Source: Halomonas salinarum (lineage in GTDB: Bacteria > Pseudomonadota > Gammaproteobacteria > Pseudomonadales > Halomonadaceae). From it: 64,000 bases of DNA. Below the pieces are notes generated by a model. It saw only the letters and a list, made by a program, of their open reading frames with translations. It made no database searches and was not told the DNA's origin. The stretch covers positions 62,001 through 126,000 of the forward strand of contig NZ_WWNB01000001.1 of NCBI RefSeq assembly GCF_012062845.1, in the 5' to 3' direction. Positions within the stretch are counted from its first letter, which is position 1. Every line of letters begins with the position of its first letter. The translations under genes and the position numbers were made by a program. This document shows positions 28,901-36,609 of the stretch, piece by piece.

Positions 28901-29154
28901 TGGCACCAATGATCTTCGAGACCTCGCGACAGGCGCGTTTCATGATCCCGATGGCGGTTTCGATCGGCTTCGGGATCCTCTTTGCGACCCTGATCCTGCT
29001 GCTGCTGGTGCCTTCGCTGTACCTACTAATCGAGGATGCCCGCCATGCGCTGGGGCTGACCCGACGCGATGAGCCCGGCGGGCATGATACGCACCCCAAA
29101 GCCCTTGAGACGCACCCCAAAGCCCCTGAGACTCAAAGCCCGGAGACCCCATGA
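25975..29154 (+). CDS. RND-family efflux pump (HAE type)
   Basis: 1059-residue proton-driven inner-membrane pump with two 6-helix halves and two large periplasmic loops. The TM4 proton-relay aspartates are in LGIVVDDAIIVGENI, and the second half has LSGIVINDALVLIDNANRRR and the RPILLTTLTTFFGLAP motif. Substrates are not predictable. The extreme C terminus (positions 29089-29130) carries a 21-bp in-frame tandem repeat giving THPKALE/THPKAPE. Genes for adaptor, pump and sensor kinase overlap by ATGA, so stoichiometry should be coupled. Confidence 0.9.
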   Translation: MSQAPNDPSIRGPIAWMRDHGVAANLLMLCLILGGLWSSTLITKEVFPSFTLENVNVSVSYPGATPEEVEQSLLLAMESAVQGVDGIEKITATAREGSGSLSVELQDGIESMRAYQDIQQAIDSLTTLPDAAETPSYSLSGHSREVIELMLHGDSDDLTLRNVGERLRSELLSSDAITKVELSGIRDRQVQVTLDQTALHRFGLDHDDLATRIANEALNLAGGSLDTRDGEYMVRYAARREGAEDFARLPVLSTQDGSVVRLGDIATVRDGFADSDSEVLYNGQPAIGLDIYQVGNQTPTELSAATRALLPTLRASLPEGLSLSVADDDSEIYQDRLELLLKNAWLGLGLVLVLLGLFLEARLAFWVTLGIPTAFLGALLFLPLVDVSINMISMFAFIIALGIVVDDAIIVGENIHAYRERGFSPRQAAILGAKEIAVPLAFAILSNIVAFLPLLFLPGFLGLIFGIIPLVVICIFALSWIEAVFILPAHLSHQSTAPNRLLAPLDRLRRRVQGGLDRFTKGPFRSLLERSLDYRGLTVALALAMLILALGWLSSGRLGFTLMPRVESHQAGVTANLPAGSPISEDRALRNQLLAALKRLEARDDGPVLAASSATIDADSLSVVAFLDSEVDDNWSTGRLSRAWREEVGHPAGAESLRFASDVGGPGSGAGLTVRLSANDSASLEKAAKRLAERLADYQPLSDIDNGLEDGKRELRLSLTTTGRALGLDGSGLASQLRGPLQGATALKQQQGRNEVEVKVLLPESDRTSLAQLERLSVLTPDGIEVPLSRVANVIADTAASSITRIDGRRVIDVTANVTPPPAVNRVITSLEEDVFPQLRADLPGLAIGYGGRQQETDDNLKSLQTSLLFTLAALYLLLAIPFRSYLQPLLVMAAIPFGLIGAIIGHQLMGFGLSVISLLGMLALSGIVINDALVLIDNANRRRRAGDDPRSAVIGAALRRLRPILLTTLTTFFGLAPMIFETSRQARFMIPMAVSIGFGILFATLILLLLVPSLYLLIEDARHALGLTRRDEPGGHDTHPKALETHPKAPETQSPETP

Positions 29155-30590
29155 CCGACCATGCCCCGCCTGCCAAACGCCGCCTGGCGCGTCCGGCCCT
29201 GTCGGTACTGGGCCTGAAGCTTTTCGCGATCATCCTCATCGTCAATGTGGCGATCTCCGGGCTGGTGTTCGTCGGGGTGTCGCGCAGCATCAATGACGGT
29301 TTCATCGACTACCTGGAGACCACCCAGGCCGCACTTGTCAATAATCTGGCCGAGGCCCTGAGCGAGGAATGGAGCCGCCAGGAAAGCTGGCAGTGGCTGC
29401 GTACCGACCCGCGTGCCTGGCGCGAACTGGTGCGGCGCCAACTGTGGCCGGAGGGGCATCCGCCGCCGGTCGGTATCCAGCGCGACATGACCCAAGCCCG
29501 TGATTTTGTGCTCCATGATGCCAATGGCCTGCCGGTCATCAGCCTGCCACCGCGACGTGACCGCCAGCCGGCTCACCTCGAGTGGATACCGATTCGCCAT
29601 GAGGGCCGCAAGGTCGGCACCCTGGGCTATGTGCCCCCCGACCAACTGATGGAGCACATGGAAAAGATTTTTCTCGAGCAGCAACAGCGCAACCTCGCCA
29701 TCATCGTCGCGTCATTGGTGTTGGCCTCGCTGCTACTGGCCGGCGGCTTGTCCTGGTGGCTCGGGCGACGTACCCAGAACATGGCCCTGGCCACTCGCCG
29801 ACTCACCCAGGGAGATTATGGCGCGCGGCTCACCGAGCGCGGACGCGATGAGCTGTCGCGCCTCTCACAGGACTTCAATGTGCTGGCCGCGACCCTTGAG
29901 GCCAACCGTGAATCCCGCCAGCGCTGGGTGACGGATATTGCCCATGAACTGCGTACCCCGCTTGCCGTGCTGCGCGGCGAGATCGAGGCCATGCAGGACG
30001 GCATCCGACCGCTGGATCAGGACAACCTGGACTCGCTGTCCCAGGAGGTCGGTCAGCTCGAGCGCCTGGTCGGTGATCTGCGCCTCCTCGCCCAGAGCGA
30101 TGCCGGGGCCCTGGAGGTGTCGCTGGCCCCGCTGGATCTGGCCGAGAGCCTAGAGAGCCGCCTCGACGATGCCAGGGGCTGGATCGACGAACACGGGATC
30201 GGCCTTGTAAGCGATATTCCGGATTCGATGATGATTCGCGGCGATGCCCAACGACTGCGTCAGCTGTGGAGCAACCTGATCGACAACACCCTGGCCTACA
30301 CCACGGCGCCGGGAGAACTGCGCGTTTATCTTCAGGTAAACGCTGACAGGGCCCAACTCATCTGGGAGGACAGCGCTCCCGGTGTGCCCGAGGCCGAGCT
30401 CGAGCGCCTCACCCAGCGGCTGTATCGTGTCGAGGGCTCGCGCAACCGCAAGAGCGGCGGCTCCGGTCTCGGGCTCTCGATTGCCGCGGCACTGATCAGC
30501 GCCCACGGCGGCACCCTTCATGCCTCACTTTCCTCGCTTGGCGGGTTACGCTGGACGATCGAATTCCCCTTGTTGACCAAGCCTCACTGA
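29151..30590 (+). CDS. baeS: Sensor histidine kinase, BaeS-like
   Basis: 479 residues: TM1 near residues 24-44 (KLFAIILIVNVAISGLVFVG), a periplasmic sensor domain of about 130 residues, and TM2 near 178-200. A HAMP linker follows, then HisKA with the phospho-acceptor His in TDIAHELRTPLAVLRGEIEAM and HATPase with NLIDNTLAYTTAPG and GGSGLGLSIAAAL. The HisKA stretch matches BaeS closely. In E. coli BaeSR senses envelope stress and switches on RND pumps and spy; all three target types are adjacent here. Overlaps the pump stop by four bases. Confidence 0.88.
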   Translation: MTDHAPPAKRRLARPALSVLGLKLFAIILIVNVAISGLVFVGVSRSINDGFIDYLETTQAALVNNLAEALSEEWSRQESWQWLRTDPRAWRELVRRQLWPEGHPPPVGIQRDMTQARDFVLHDANGLPVISLPPRRDRQPAHLEWIPIRHEGRKVGTLGYVPPDQLMEHMEKIFLEQQQRNLAIIVASLVLASLLLAGGLSWWLGRRTQNMALATRRLTQGDYGARLTERGRDELSRLSQDFNVLAATLEANRESRQRWVTDIAHELRTPLAVLRGEIEAMQDGIRPLDQDNLDSLSQEVGQLERLVGDLRLLAQSDAGALEVSLAPLDLAESLESRLDDARGWIDEHGIGLVSDIPDSMMIRGDAQRLRQLWSNLIDNTLAYTTAPGELRVYLQVNADRAQLIWEDSAPGVPEAELERLTQRLYRVEGSRNRKSGGSGLGLSIAAALISAHGGTLHASLSSLGGLRWTIEFPLLTKPH

Positions 30591-30618
30591 CACCTATGGA
30601 ACACACGGAGACATCGGC

Positions 30619-31332
30619 ATGACACAGGCTTCCCCCGATCGCATCCTGATCGTCGAGGATGAACCCAAGATCGCCCGTCTAATCGGCGACTACCTCAACG
30701 GTAGCGGCTATACGCCCTTTCATCTCGACCATGGCGATGACGTGATGCCCTGGCTCAGCGATCAGCAGCCTGAGCTGGTACTGCTCGACCTGATGCTACC
30801 CGGCACCGACGGCTTGGTGCTGTGCCGCCAGATCCGTGATCGCTGGCCGCAGCTACCCGTGATCATGCTGACCGCTCGGGTCGAGGAGGTGGATCGCCTG
30901 CTGGGCCTTGAGCTCGGCGCCGACGACTATATTTGCAAGCCCTTCAGCCCGCGTGAGGTCGTCGCTCGCATCAAGGCGGTATTGCGGCGCAGCCAGGCGC
31001 TTCCTCAGGAGCGACCGGGCGCCCCGGGAGCACCCGGTGAGCTGGTCCTCAACGAGGATGGCTGGCAGGCACTCGCCGATGGTCATGACCTGGCGCTGAC
31101 GGCAGTCGAATACAAGCTGCTCAAGGTGATGATGAATGCCCAGGGACGCATCTTCTCGCGGGACCAGCTGATGGATCACATGTATCGCGATCATCGCATC
31201 GTCTCAGAGCGCACCGTGGACTCGCATGTCAAGAAGCTCAGGAAGAAGATGGCCGGCGTCTGGCCCGAACGAGAGGTGATTCGCTCCATCTATGGCGTCG
31301 GCTACAAGTACGAGCCAGAGCCGATAGAGTGA
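30619..31332 (+). CDS. baeR: Response regulator, BaeR-like (OmpR family)
   Basis: 237 residues. Receiver domain with acidic pocket (VEDEPKIA), phospho-Asp in LVLLDLMLPGTDG and Lys in YICKPFSPRE; C-terminal winged helix ending in VDSHVKKLRKKMAGVWPEREVIRSIYGVGYKYEP. Matches BaeR in the receiver core. It lies 28 bp after the kinase gene and precedes the Spy-like gene, its probable target. Confidence 0.9.
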   Translation: MTQASPDRILIVEDEPKIARLIGDYLNGSGYTPFHLDHGDDVMPWLSDQQPELVLLDLMLPGTDGLVLCRQIRDRWPQLPVIMLTARVEEVDRLLGLELGADDYICKPFSPREVVARIKAVLRRSQALPQERPGAPGAPGELVLNEDGWQALADGHDLALTAVEYKLLKVMMNAQGRIFSRDQLMDHMYRDHRIVSERTVDSHVKKLRKKMAGVWPEREVIRSIYGVGYKYEPEPIE

Positions 31333-31502
31333 GCCGGTGGGCTGAATCGATGCATCAAGGCGAGAGCGGCAGCCAAGAACTCCGCAGGTGCTGATTGTTG
31401 TCCCAATCGCTGCACATTGGCGCCACAATGCCAGCGGATACTCCGACTAACCCGAGTCGATCAGCGGCTCGGGTTGCCAAGCAGACAGACAGGAGTGTTC
31501 GC

Positions 31503-32177
31503 ATGAACCGATTCAGACGTCACCTGATCGCCATCGGCCTGATATCGAGCCTCATCCTTCCGGTGACCGCCGCGGCTGGCATGCAGTCGGATGCCCGCCA
31601 GGCAGGCGGCCCTCATCAGGGACCGCACCTGGAGATGATGGCAGAGCTCAACCTCACGGAAGAGCAGCGCCAAGCCCTCAAGGAACCGCATCAGCGCTTC
31701 CAGGAAGAGCGCCAGACGCTTCGCGCAGAGCAGAGTGCTGCCATCGATGAGATCCTCACCGAGGAGCAGCTCACCCATCTACAGACTGCTCGGGAGGCAC
31801 GTCACACCGGCGGGCAACATCATGAAACTCGACATGACCAGCAGCAGGAACGACTGGGTGCACTCTTTGCCAGCTGGTCACTGAGCGACGAGGAGCGCAC
31901 CTCCCTGCACGAGGCGCATCAGACCCTGATCAACAAGCTGCGCGCCCTGCACGACGAGGAGTTCGCCAGCCGCGACGACAGGCGCGCCGCCATCGAGGCG
32001 CTTCGCCGCGAGCATGAGGCGGCGCTTGCCGAGGTGCTCACCGAGGAGCAGCGCCATGCCCTTTCGCTTGTCATGATGCCGCATCGTAGCCAGCACCCGC
32101 ACGGTCATCATGGTGACAAGGGAGGCCATCAGCGCGGCGAGTCCCACCAGCACGACCAGGCCCACCGCGACAACTGA
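31503..32177 (+). CDS. Periplasmic Spy/CpxP-like protein with two LTxxQ repeats and His-rich tail
   Basis: 224 residues with a signal peptide (HLIAIGLISSLILPVTAAAG). Two Spy/CpxP-like helical units follow: the first has LTEEQRQAL and LTEEQLTHL, the second LSDEERTSL and LTEEQRHAL. A His-rich linker (GGQHHETRHDQQQ) joins them and the C terminus is strongly His-rich (HRSQHPHGHHGDKGGH). Spy and CpxP are single-domain periplasmic chaperones of about 160 residues; this one looks like an internal duplication with added metal-binding capacity (inference). A good AGGAG lies before the ATG at 31503. The upstream region contains CACATTGGC, which partly resembles the 3' half of the E. coli BaeR box. Confidence 0.82.
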   Translation: MNRFRRHLIAIGLISSLILPVTAAAGMQSDARQAGGPHQGPHLEMMAELNLTEEQRQALKEPHQRFQEERQTLRAEQSAAIDEILTEEQLTHLQTAREARHTGGQHHETRHDQQQERLGALFASWSLSDEERTSLHEAHQTLINKLRALHDEEFASRDDRRAAIEALRREHEAALAEVLTEEQRHALSLVMMPHRSQHPHGHHGDKGGHQRGESHQHDQAHRDN

Positions 32178-32230
32178 GTGCTCTCAGGCCTTGTCACCCT
32201 ACCTGATGACGGCCTCCCAATCCTCGAAAG

Positions 32231-32259
32231 ACAACGCCTAGCCTTGTGCCAGGCGTTGT
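32231..32259 (+). terminator. Hairpin after the Spy-like gene
   Basis: ACAACGCCT and AGGCGTTGT form a perfect 9-bp stem with an 11-nt loop, 53 bp after the stop. No T-tract follows, so it may be weak, but it ends the baeSR-spy run. Confidence 0.45.
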
Positions 32260-32441
32260 GCATAAAAAGCCCGAGCCACTCCCCTTCGAGACGCCTATGA
32301 CCGAGGCCAAGGCGCCCATGGCTCCACTCACCTGCCGACTCGAACCGCCTCTTGCCTCTGTGCAGGAAACGCCAAGAGCGCGTTGCCAGTCACAGGGGAC
32401 GTCGACCACAACGGTTGAAGGTTCTCTCAGAAGCCTGTACT

Positions 32442-32461
32442 TTAATTGGACGGTCAATCAA
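32442..32461. promoter_or_regulatory. BetI-like operator, distal copy
   Basis: TTAATTGGACGGTCAATCAA, an imperfect palindrome around CG that resembles the BetI box (core TTGAACGTTCAA). It is followed by TAAAAAG, as is the proximal copy (CAAAAAG), and lies 119 bp upstream of it, so the duplicated unit extends beyond the palindrome. Confidence 0.6.
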
Positions 32462-32560
32462 TAAAAAGCCGTCATGGGATGACGCCATTGCCATGACAAG
32501 ACGTTCTGTAGCACCTGCCCTACAAGCGGTGTGCGGCAGATTACGTTTATCGCTATTTTA

Positions 32561-32580
32561 TTAATTGTGCGTTCAATTAA
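32561..32580. promoter_or_regulatory. BetI-like operator, proximal copy
   Basis: TTAATTGTGCGTTCAATTAA, a strong palindrome around CG, 46 bp before the betT start. It matches the BetI-type core better than the distal copy and would overlap the promoter or early transcript. BetI is the choline-responsive TetR repressor of bet genes; no betI gene is in this window. Confidence 0.65.
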
Positions 32581-32625
32581 CAAAAAGAAGTACCTTCTTC
32601 CACGACACAAGGGAGTCTGCCCATC

Positions 32626-34674
32626 ATGGCGCAAGACATGAAAGCCACCGAACGACGAGATCGCATTAATCCCGTCGTCTTCATCGGGTCAGCGGCCGGT
32701 ATTCTGCTGTTCCTGATTTTCACCATGTCCTTCACCGAGAAGGCTGGTGCCATCTTCGACTCGGGCCTCGCCTGGATAAACGACACCTTCGGCTGGTACT
32801 ACATGCTGGCCGCCGTCGCCTACCTGATCTTCGTGGTAGTGATCGGTTTCTCCCGGGCCGGCTCGATCCGCCTGGGGCCGGACCACTCACGGCCGGAATT
32901 CTCGCTGCTCTCCTGGGCATCCATGCTGTTCGCGGCGGGCATCGGCATCGACCTGCTGTTCTTCTGCGTGGCCGAGCCGCTGTCGCACTTCCTGACGCCG
33001 CCCGACATGCCGCCGGAAAGCGCAGCGGCCCTGCGCAATGCCGTACCCCAGACCTTCTTCCACTGGGGGCTGACCGGCTGGGGCATGTATGTGCTCATGG
33101 GCATGGCGCTGGCCTACTTCAGCTACCGCCATCGCCTGCCGCTGGCCATCCGCAGCGCCCTCTATCCGCTGCTCGGCAACCGTATCAATGGCCCTATCGG
33201 TAACGCGGTCGACATCACCGCCGTGATCTCCACGGTCTTCGGCATTGCCACTAGCCTTGGCATCGGGGTTATCCAGCTTAACTACGGGCTCAACTTCATG
33301 TTTGATGTGCCCGAAAGTCTGACCACCCAGGTCGTGCTGATCGTGATGGTAGTGGTACTGGCGACCATTTCGGTGGTCACCGGTGTCGAGAAAGGTATCC
33401 GCCGCCTCTCAGAGTTCAACATGCTGCTCGCCGCCGGGCTTCTGCTGTTCGTGCTCTTCCAGGGTCAGACCCTGCACTTGCTCGACGCACTGGTCCTGAA
33501 TGCCGGTGACTACCTGAGTGGCTTCCTCGCCAAGAGCTTTGATACCTACGCCTTCGCCGGCGACGATGCTCAGCAGTGGATGGGCTGGTGGACGATCTTC
33601 TTCTGGGGCTGGTGGATCGCCTGGACGCCATTTGTCGGCTTGTTCCTGGCCCGCATCTCCCGTGGCCGCACCATCCGTGAATTCGTCACCGGTGCTCTGC
33701 TGATCCCGCTTGGCTTCATGATGGCCTGGATGTCGATATTCGGTAACAGCGGCATCGATATGGTCGCCAATCAAGGCTTGGTGGAACTCGGTCAGCAGGC
33801 GCTGTCGAGCCCGCAGACCACCATCTACACCTTCCTCGAGCAGTATCCCTACATCGGCATCACCGCCTCGGTGGTCACCGTGCTGGGTGTGGTGTTCTTC
33901 GTTACCTCCGCCGACTCCGGCGCCCTGGTACTGGCGAACTTCACCACCATCCTGTCTGACGTGAACCACGACGCGCCGATCCGGCTACGCATCTTCTGGT
34001 CCGCGGTGATCGGTCTGATCACCATCGCCCTGCTGATGGCCGGCGGTCTCAACGCCCTGCAAAGCGCCGTGGTGATCACCGCCCTGCCCTTCTCGCTGGT
34101 GATATTTGCCATCATGGCCGGTCTGACCCGCGCCCTGCGCCTGGAAACCCGCAAGGCCAATGCTCGCCAGCAAGTCAGCAGCGGTGCCGTCCAGGGTGAC
34201 TGGCGCGAGCGCCTCGACCGGGCATTGGATACCTCTAGCCGAGCCGGTACGGCGGCGACCATCGAGCACGCTATCCGCCCGGCACTGACCCAGCTCGCCG
34301 AGGAGCTCAAGAGCCGCGGCCAGGCCGCCTACGTCAGCGAGATACAGAGTGAGGATGAAGCGCTGCCGCGGATAACGCTGCAGGTCGATCTCGAGGAAGC
34401 GCCAAGCTTCGTCTACGAGGTACGCTCGCATCGTATGCGCACGCCAAGCTTCCTCCAGGCGGATGATGACTACTACCTGCGCCTGGATGTCTACCTGGCC
34501 GAAGGTGCGCTGGGACAGGACCTCAACGGTTGTACCCGTAATCAGGTGGTGCATGACGTTCTTGCCGAGTACGAACGTCATCTGCAGTTCCTGAGCACGG
34601 CCAGGGAAGCCGGTGCCGTCCCCGCCATGCCGGGTTCGGTCGGTGATATGGATACCATGCCCAACGCGACCTAG
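32626..34674 (+). CDS. betT: BCCT choline transporter BetT (copy 1)
   Basis: 682-residue sodium- or proton-coupled BCCT carrier. Twelve helices, with the BCCT signature region WTIFFWGWWIAWTPFVGLFLARISRGRT and GMALAYFSYRHRLPL. The cytoplasmic C-terminal domain of about 170 residues is the long form typical of osmoregulated BetT proteins (ends around YERHLQFLSTAREAG). It imports choline for conversion to glycine betaine. ATG at 32626 follows AAGGGAG. Two BetI-like operators precede it, so choline derepression is likely. A close paralogue lies at 42270. Confidence 0.9.
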   Translation: MAQDMKATERRDRINPVVFIGSAAGILLFLIFTMSFTEKAGAIFDSGLAWINDTFGWYYMLAAVAYLIFVVVIGFSRAGSIRLGPDHSRPEFSLLSWASMLFAAGIGIDLLFFCVAEPLSHFLTPPDMPPESAAALRNAVPQTFFHWGLTGWGMYVLMGMALAYFSYRHRLPLAIRSALYPLLGNRINGPIGNAVDITAVISTVFGIATSLGIGVIQLNYGLNFMFDVPESLTTQVVLIVMVVVLATISVVTGVEKGIRRLSEFNMLLAAGLLLFVLFQGQTLHLLDALVLNAGDYLSGFLAKSFDTYAFAGDDAQQWMGWWTIFFWGWWIAWTPFVGLFLARISRGRTIREFVTGALLIPLGFMMAWMSIFGNSGIDMVANQGLVELGQQALSSPQTTIYTFLEQYPYIGITASVVTVLGVVFFVTSADSGALVLANFTTILSDVNHDAPIRLRIFWSAVIGLITIALLMAGGLNALQSAVVITALPFSLVIFAIMAGLTRALRLETRKANARQQVSSGAVQGDWRERLDRALDTSSRAGTAATIEHAIRPALTQLAEELKSRGQAAYVSEIQSEDEALPRITLQVDLEEAPSFVYEVRSHRMRTPSFLQADDDYYLRLDVYLAEGALGQDLNGCTRNQVVHDVLAEYERHLQFLSTAREAGAVPAMPGSVGDMDTMPNAT

Positions 34675-34738
34675 GCGCTAACGCAACAAAGGCATGATCT
34701 CCCGGGGCCTCGCGTGATGAAGCGTGCCCCGGAACATC

Positions 34739-34768
34739 AAACGGCGACTCCATGGAGTCGCCGTTTTT
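34739..34768 (+). terminator. Rho-independent terminator of betT
   Basis: AAACGGCGACTCCA and TGGAGTCGCCGTTT form a perfect 14-bp palindrome (tight CATG turn) ending in five Ts, 65 bp after the betT stop. Confidence 0.85.
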
Positions 34769-34832
34769 GTAGGTGCTGTATCCAGTCGGCCATTCGCGCC
34801 TTGTATCGATGACGCAATGACCAGAGATGGGC

Positions 34833-34858
34833 GGCACCGAGCCACTTGGCTCGGTGCC
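34833..34858 (-). terminator. Hairpin after exaC
   Basis: GGCACCGAGCC and GGCTCGGTGCC form a perfect 11-bp stem with loop ACTT, only 5 bp beyond the exaC stop on the minus strand. Strong stem but no T-tract. Confidence 0.6.
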
Positions 34859-34863
34859 ATACC

Positions 34864-36384
34864 TCAGAAGAAACCCAGCGGATTGATGTCGTAGCTGACC
34901 AGCAGGTTCTTGGTCTGCTGATAGTGCTCGAGGGCCACCTTGTGGGTCTCGCGGCCAACGCCGGACTTCTTGTAACCACCGAAGGCGGCATGGGCCGGGT
35001 ACTGGTGATAGCAGTTGGTCCACACCCGGCCGGCCTGGATGCCGCGGCCCATGCGGAAGGCGACGTTCATGTCACGGCTCCAGACCCCGGCGCCGAGGCC
35101 GAACTCGGTGTCATTGGCGATCGCCAGGGCCTCTTCCTCGTCCTTGAAGGTGGTCACCGCTACCACCGGGCCGAAGATTTCCTCCTGGAAGACCCGCATA
35201 CTGTTGTTGCCCTTGAGCAGGGTGGGCTGGATATAGAAGCCATCATCATACTCGGCCTCGAGGTGCTCCTTACCGCCACCGGTCAGGAACTCGGCCCCCT
35301 CCTCACGGGCGACCTCCATGTAGGAAAGAATCTTGTCGAACTGCTCCTGTGAGGCCTGGGCCCCCACCTGTACCTCGGTATCCAGTGGATTACCACGCTT
35401 GATCGACTGGGTGCGTTCCATTACCCGCGCCATGAAATCGTCGTACATGCTCTCCTGGATCAGCGCCCGAGACGGGCAGGTGCAGACCTCGCCCTGATTG
35501 AAGAAGGCAAGCACCAGGCCCTCGACCGCCTTGTCGATAAAGGCGGGCTCGGCGTTCATGATGTCGGCGAAATAGATGTTCGGCGACTTGCCCCCCAGCT
35601 CCACGGTCGAGGGAATGATGTTTTCAGCGGCGCACTTGAGGATGTGCGAGCCAACCGGGGTGGAACCAGTGAAGGCGATCTTGGCAATGCGCTTGCTGCT
35701 GGCAAGCGCCTGGCCGGCCTCGGCGCCGTAGCCGTTGACGATGTTGATCACGCCTGGCGGCAGCAGATCGCCGACCAGCTCCATCACCTTGAGAATCGAG
35801 GCCGGCGTCTGCTCGGCCGGCTTCAGGACCACGCAGTTGCCGGCGGCCAACGCCGGCGCCAGTTTCCAGGTGGCCATCAGGATCGGGAAGTTCCAGGGGA
35901 TGATCTGCCCGACCACCCCCAGCGGCTCGTGGAAATGGTAGGAAACGGTGTTGGCGTCGATATCCGCGGCGGTGCCTTCCTGGGCGCGGATGCAGCCGGC
36001 GAAGTAGCGAAAATGATCCACCGCCAGTGGCAGGTCGGCGTTGAGGGTCTCGCGCACCGCCTTGCCGTTGTCCCAGGTCTCGGCCACGGCCAGCGCCTCG
36101 AGATTCTGCTCGATGCGCTCGGCGATCTTGAGCAGGATATTGCTGCGCTCAGCCGCCGAGCTGCGCCCCCAGGCCGGGGCGGCGCGGTGCGCGGCATCCA
36201 GCGCCAGGTCGATGTCCTCGGCCGTGGAGCGTGGAATCTGGCAGAACACCTTGCCGTTCACTGGGCTGACATTATCGAAGTACTGCCCCTTGAGGGGGGC
36301 AACGAACTCGCCGTCGATGAAGTTGCCGTAGCGCTCGGCAAACGATACCAGTGCGTCGGCGCTACCGGGGTTGGCATAGATCAT
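34864..36384 (-). CDS. exaC: NAD-dependent aldehyde dehydrogenase, ExaC-like
   Basis: 506-residue aldehyde dehydrogenase of the AldB/ExaC group that oxidises acetaldehyde to acetate. [14 protein letters not shown] and [12 protein letters not shown] mark the cofactor fold, [12 protein letters not shown] carries the general-base Glu, and [13 protein letters not shown] the catalytic cysteine region with the paired cysteines typical of this subfamily. It ends in [14 protein letters not shown] precedes the ATG at 36384. The adhP gene on the same strand upstream supplies the aldehyde, and both genes share an upstream repeat element, so they are probably co-regulated though separately transcribed. 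It also resembles betaine-aldehyde dehydrogenases less closely; a role in choline oxidation is less likely. Confidence 0.87.
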   Translation of the reverse strand: MIYANPGSADALVSFAERYGNFIDGEFVAPLKGQYFDNVSPVNGKVFCQIPRSTAEDIDLALDAAHRAAPAWGRSSAAERSNILLKIAERIEQNLEALAVAETWDNGKAVRETLNADLPLAVDHFRYFAGCIRAQEGTAADIDANTVSYHFHEPLGVVGQIIPWNFPILMATWKLAPALAAGNCVVLKPAEQTPASILKVMELVGDLLPPGVINIVNGYGAEAGQALASSKRIAKIAFTGSTPVGSHILKCAAENIIPSTVELGGKSPNIYFADIMNAEPAFIDKAVEGLVLAFFNQGEVCTCPSRALIQESMYDDFMARVMERTQSIKRGNPLDTEVQVGAQASQEQFDKILSYMEVAREEGAEFLTGGGKEHLEAEYDDGFYIQPTLLKGNNSMRVFQEEIFGPVVAVTTFKDEEEALAIANDTEFGLGAGVWSRDMNVAFRMGRGIQAGRVWTNCYHQYPAHAAFGGYKKSGVGRETHKVALEHYQQTKNLLVSYDINPLGFF

Positions 36385-36440
36385 GGCGTGACTCCTGAGC
36401 TGACTATTGTCGTTATGGACGGATCGTGGATACCCGTACC

Positions 36441-36520
36441 CTCAGTCTTGGCCAGTTGTGCCGGCTGCAACATACGTCAATGGCAGGAGACCCCCTCCTC
36501 CTTCGGTAGGAGACGTGACG
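36441..36520 (-). promoter_or_regulatory. Shared 80-bp promoter element, exaC copy
   Basis: Aligns without gaps to 37693-37772 (62 of 80 identical by my count). Invariant blocks are CAGTCTTGG, ACATAC, TGGCAGGAGAC and CCTCCTCCTTCGGTAGGAG. The last contains an inverted repeat CTCCT/AGGAG. It lies about 110-128 bp upstream of the exaC ATG, the same distance as the other copy from the adhP ATG. Confidence 0.7.
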
Positions 36521-36562
36521 TTAGTGCCAATAACGCTAATGCCAATAACGTTAGTTCCAATA
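36518..36562. repeat. Three 15-bp tandem repeats upstream of exaC
   Basis: ACGTTAGTGCCAATA, ACGCTAATGCCAATA and ACGTTAGTTCCAATA follow each other without gaps between the exaC promoter element and the adhP terminator. The period of 15 bp is not a helical multiple. They could be protein-binding iterons or a mini-satellite. Confidence 0.75.
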
Positions 36563-36566
36563 AAAA

Positions 36567-36588
36567 AGGCGCGATTCGCATCGCGCCT
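36567..36588 (-). terminator. Rho-independent terminator of adhP
   Basis: On the minus strand a 9-bp stem AGGCGCGAT/ATCGCGCCT with a 4-nt loop is followed by six Ts. It lies 21-43 bp after the adhP stop, separating adhP from the exaC promoter. Confidence 0.88.
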
Positions 36589-36609
36589 CTCTGCCGTCAA
36601 GCGGGTGGT

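Larger units (their letters stand above)
32178..32625. other. 448-bp intergenic region upstream of betT
   Basis: No convincing gene. It holds a hairpin near 32231-32259 and, in its AT-rich right half, two BetI-like operators (32442-32461 and 32561-32580) followed by the betT ribosome site AAGGGAG. A short open frame on the plus strand around 32246-32464 runs into the first operator and lacks coding character. Confidence 0.6.

Noticed and set aside
34864-36384. ExaC-like gene considered as betaine-aldehyde dehydrogenase BetB, given the bet genes nearby
   Set aside because: The [11 protein letters not shown] motif and the YDINPLGFF end fit the ExaC/AldB group, and it shares its promoter element with adhP rather than with bet genes.
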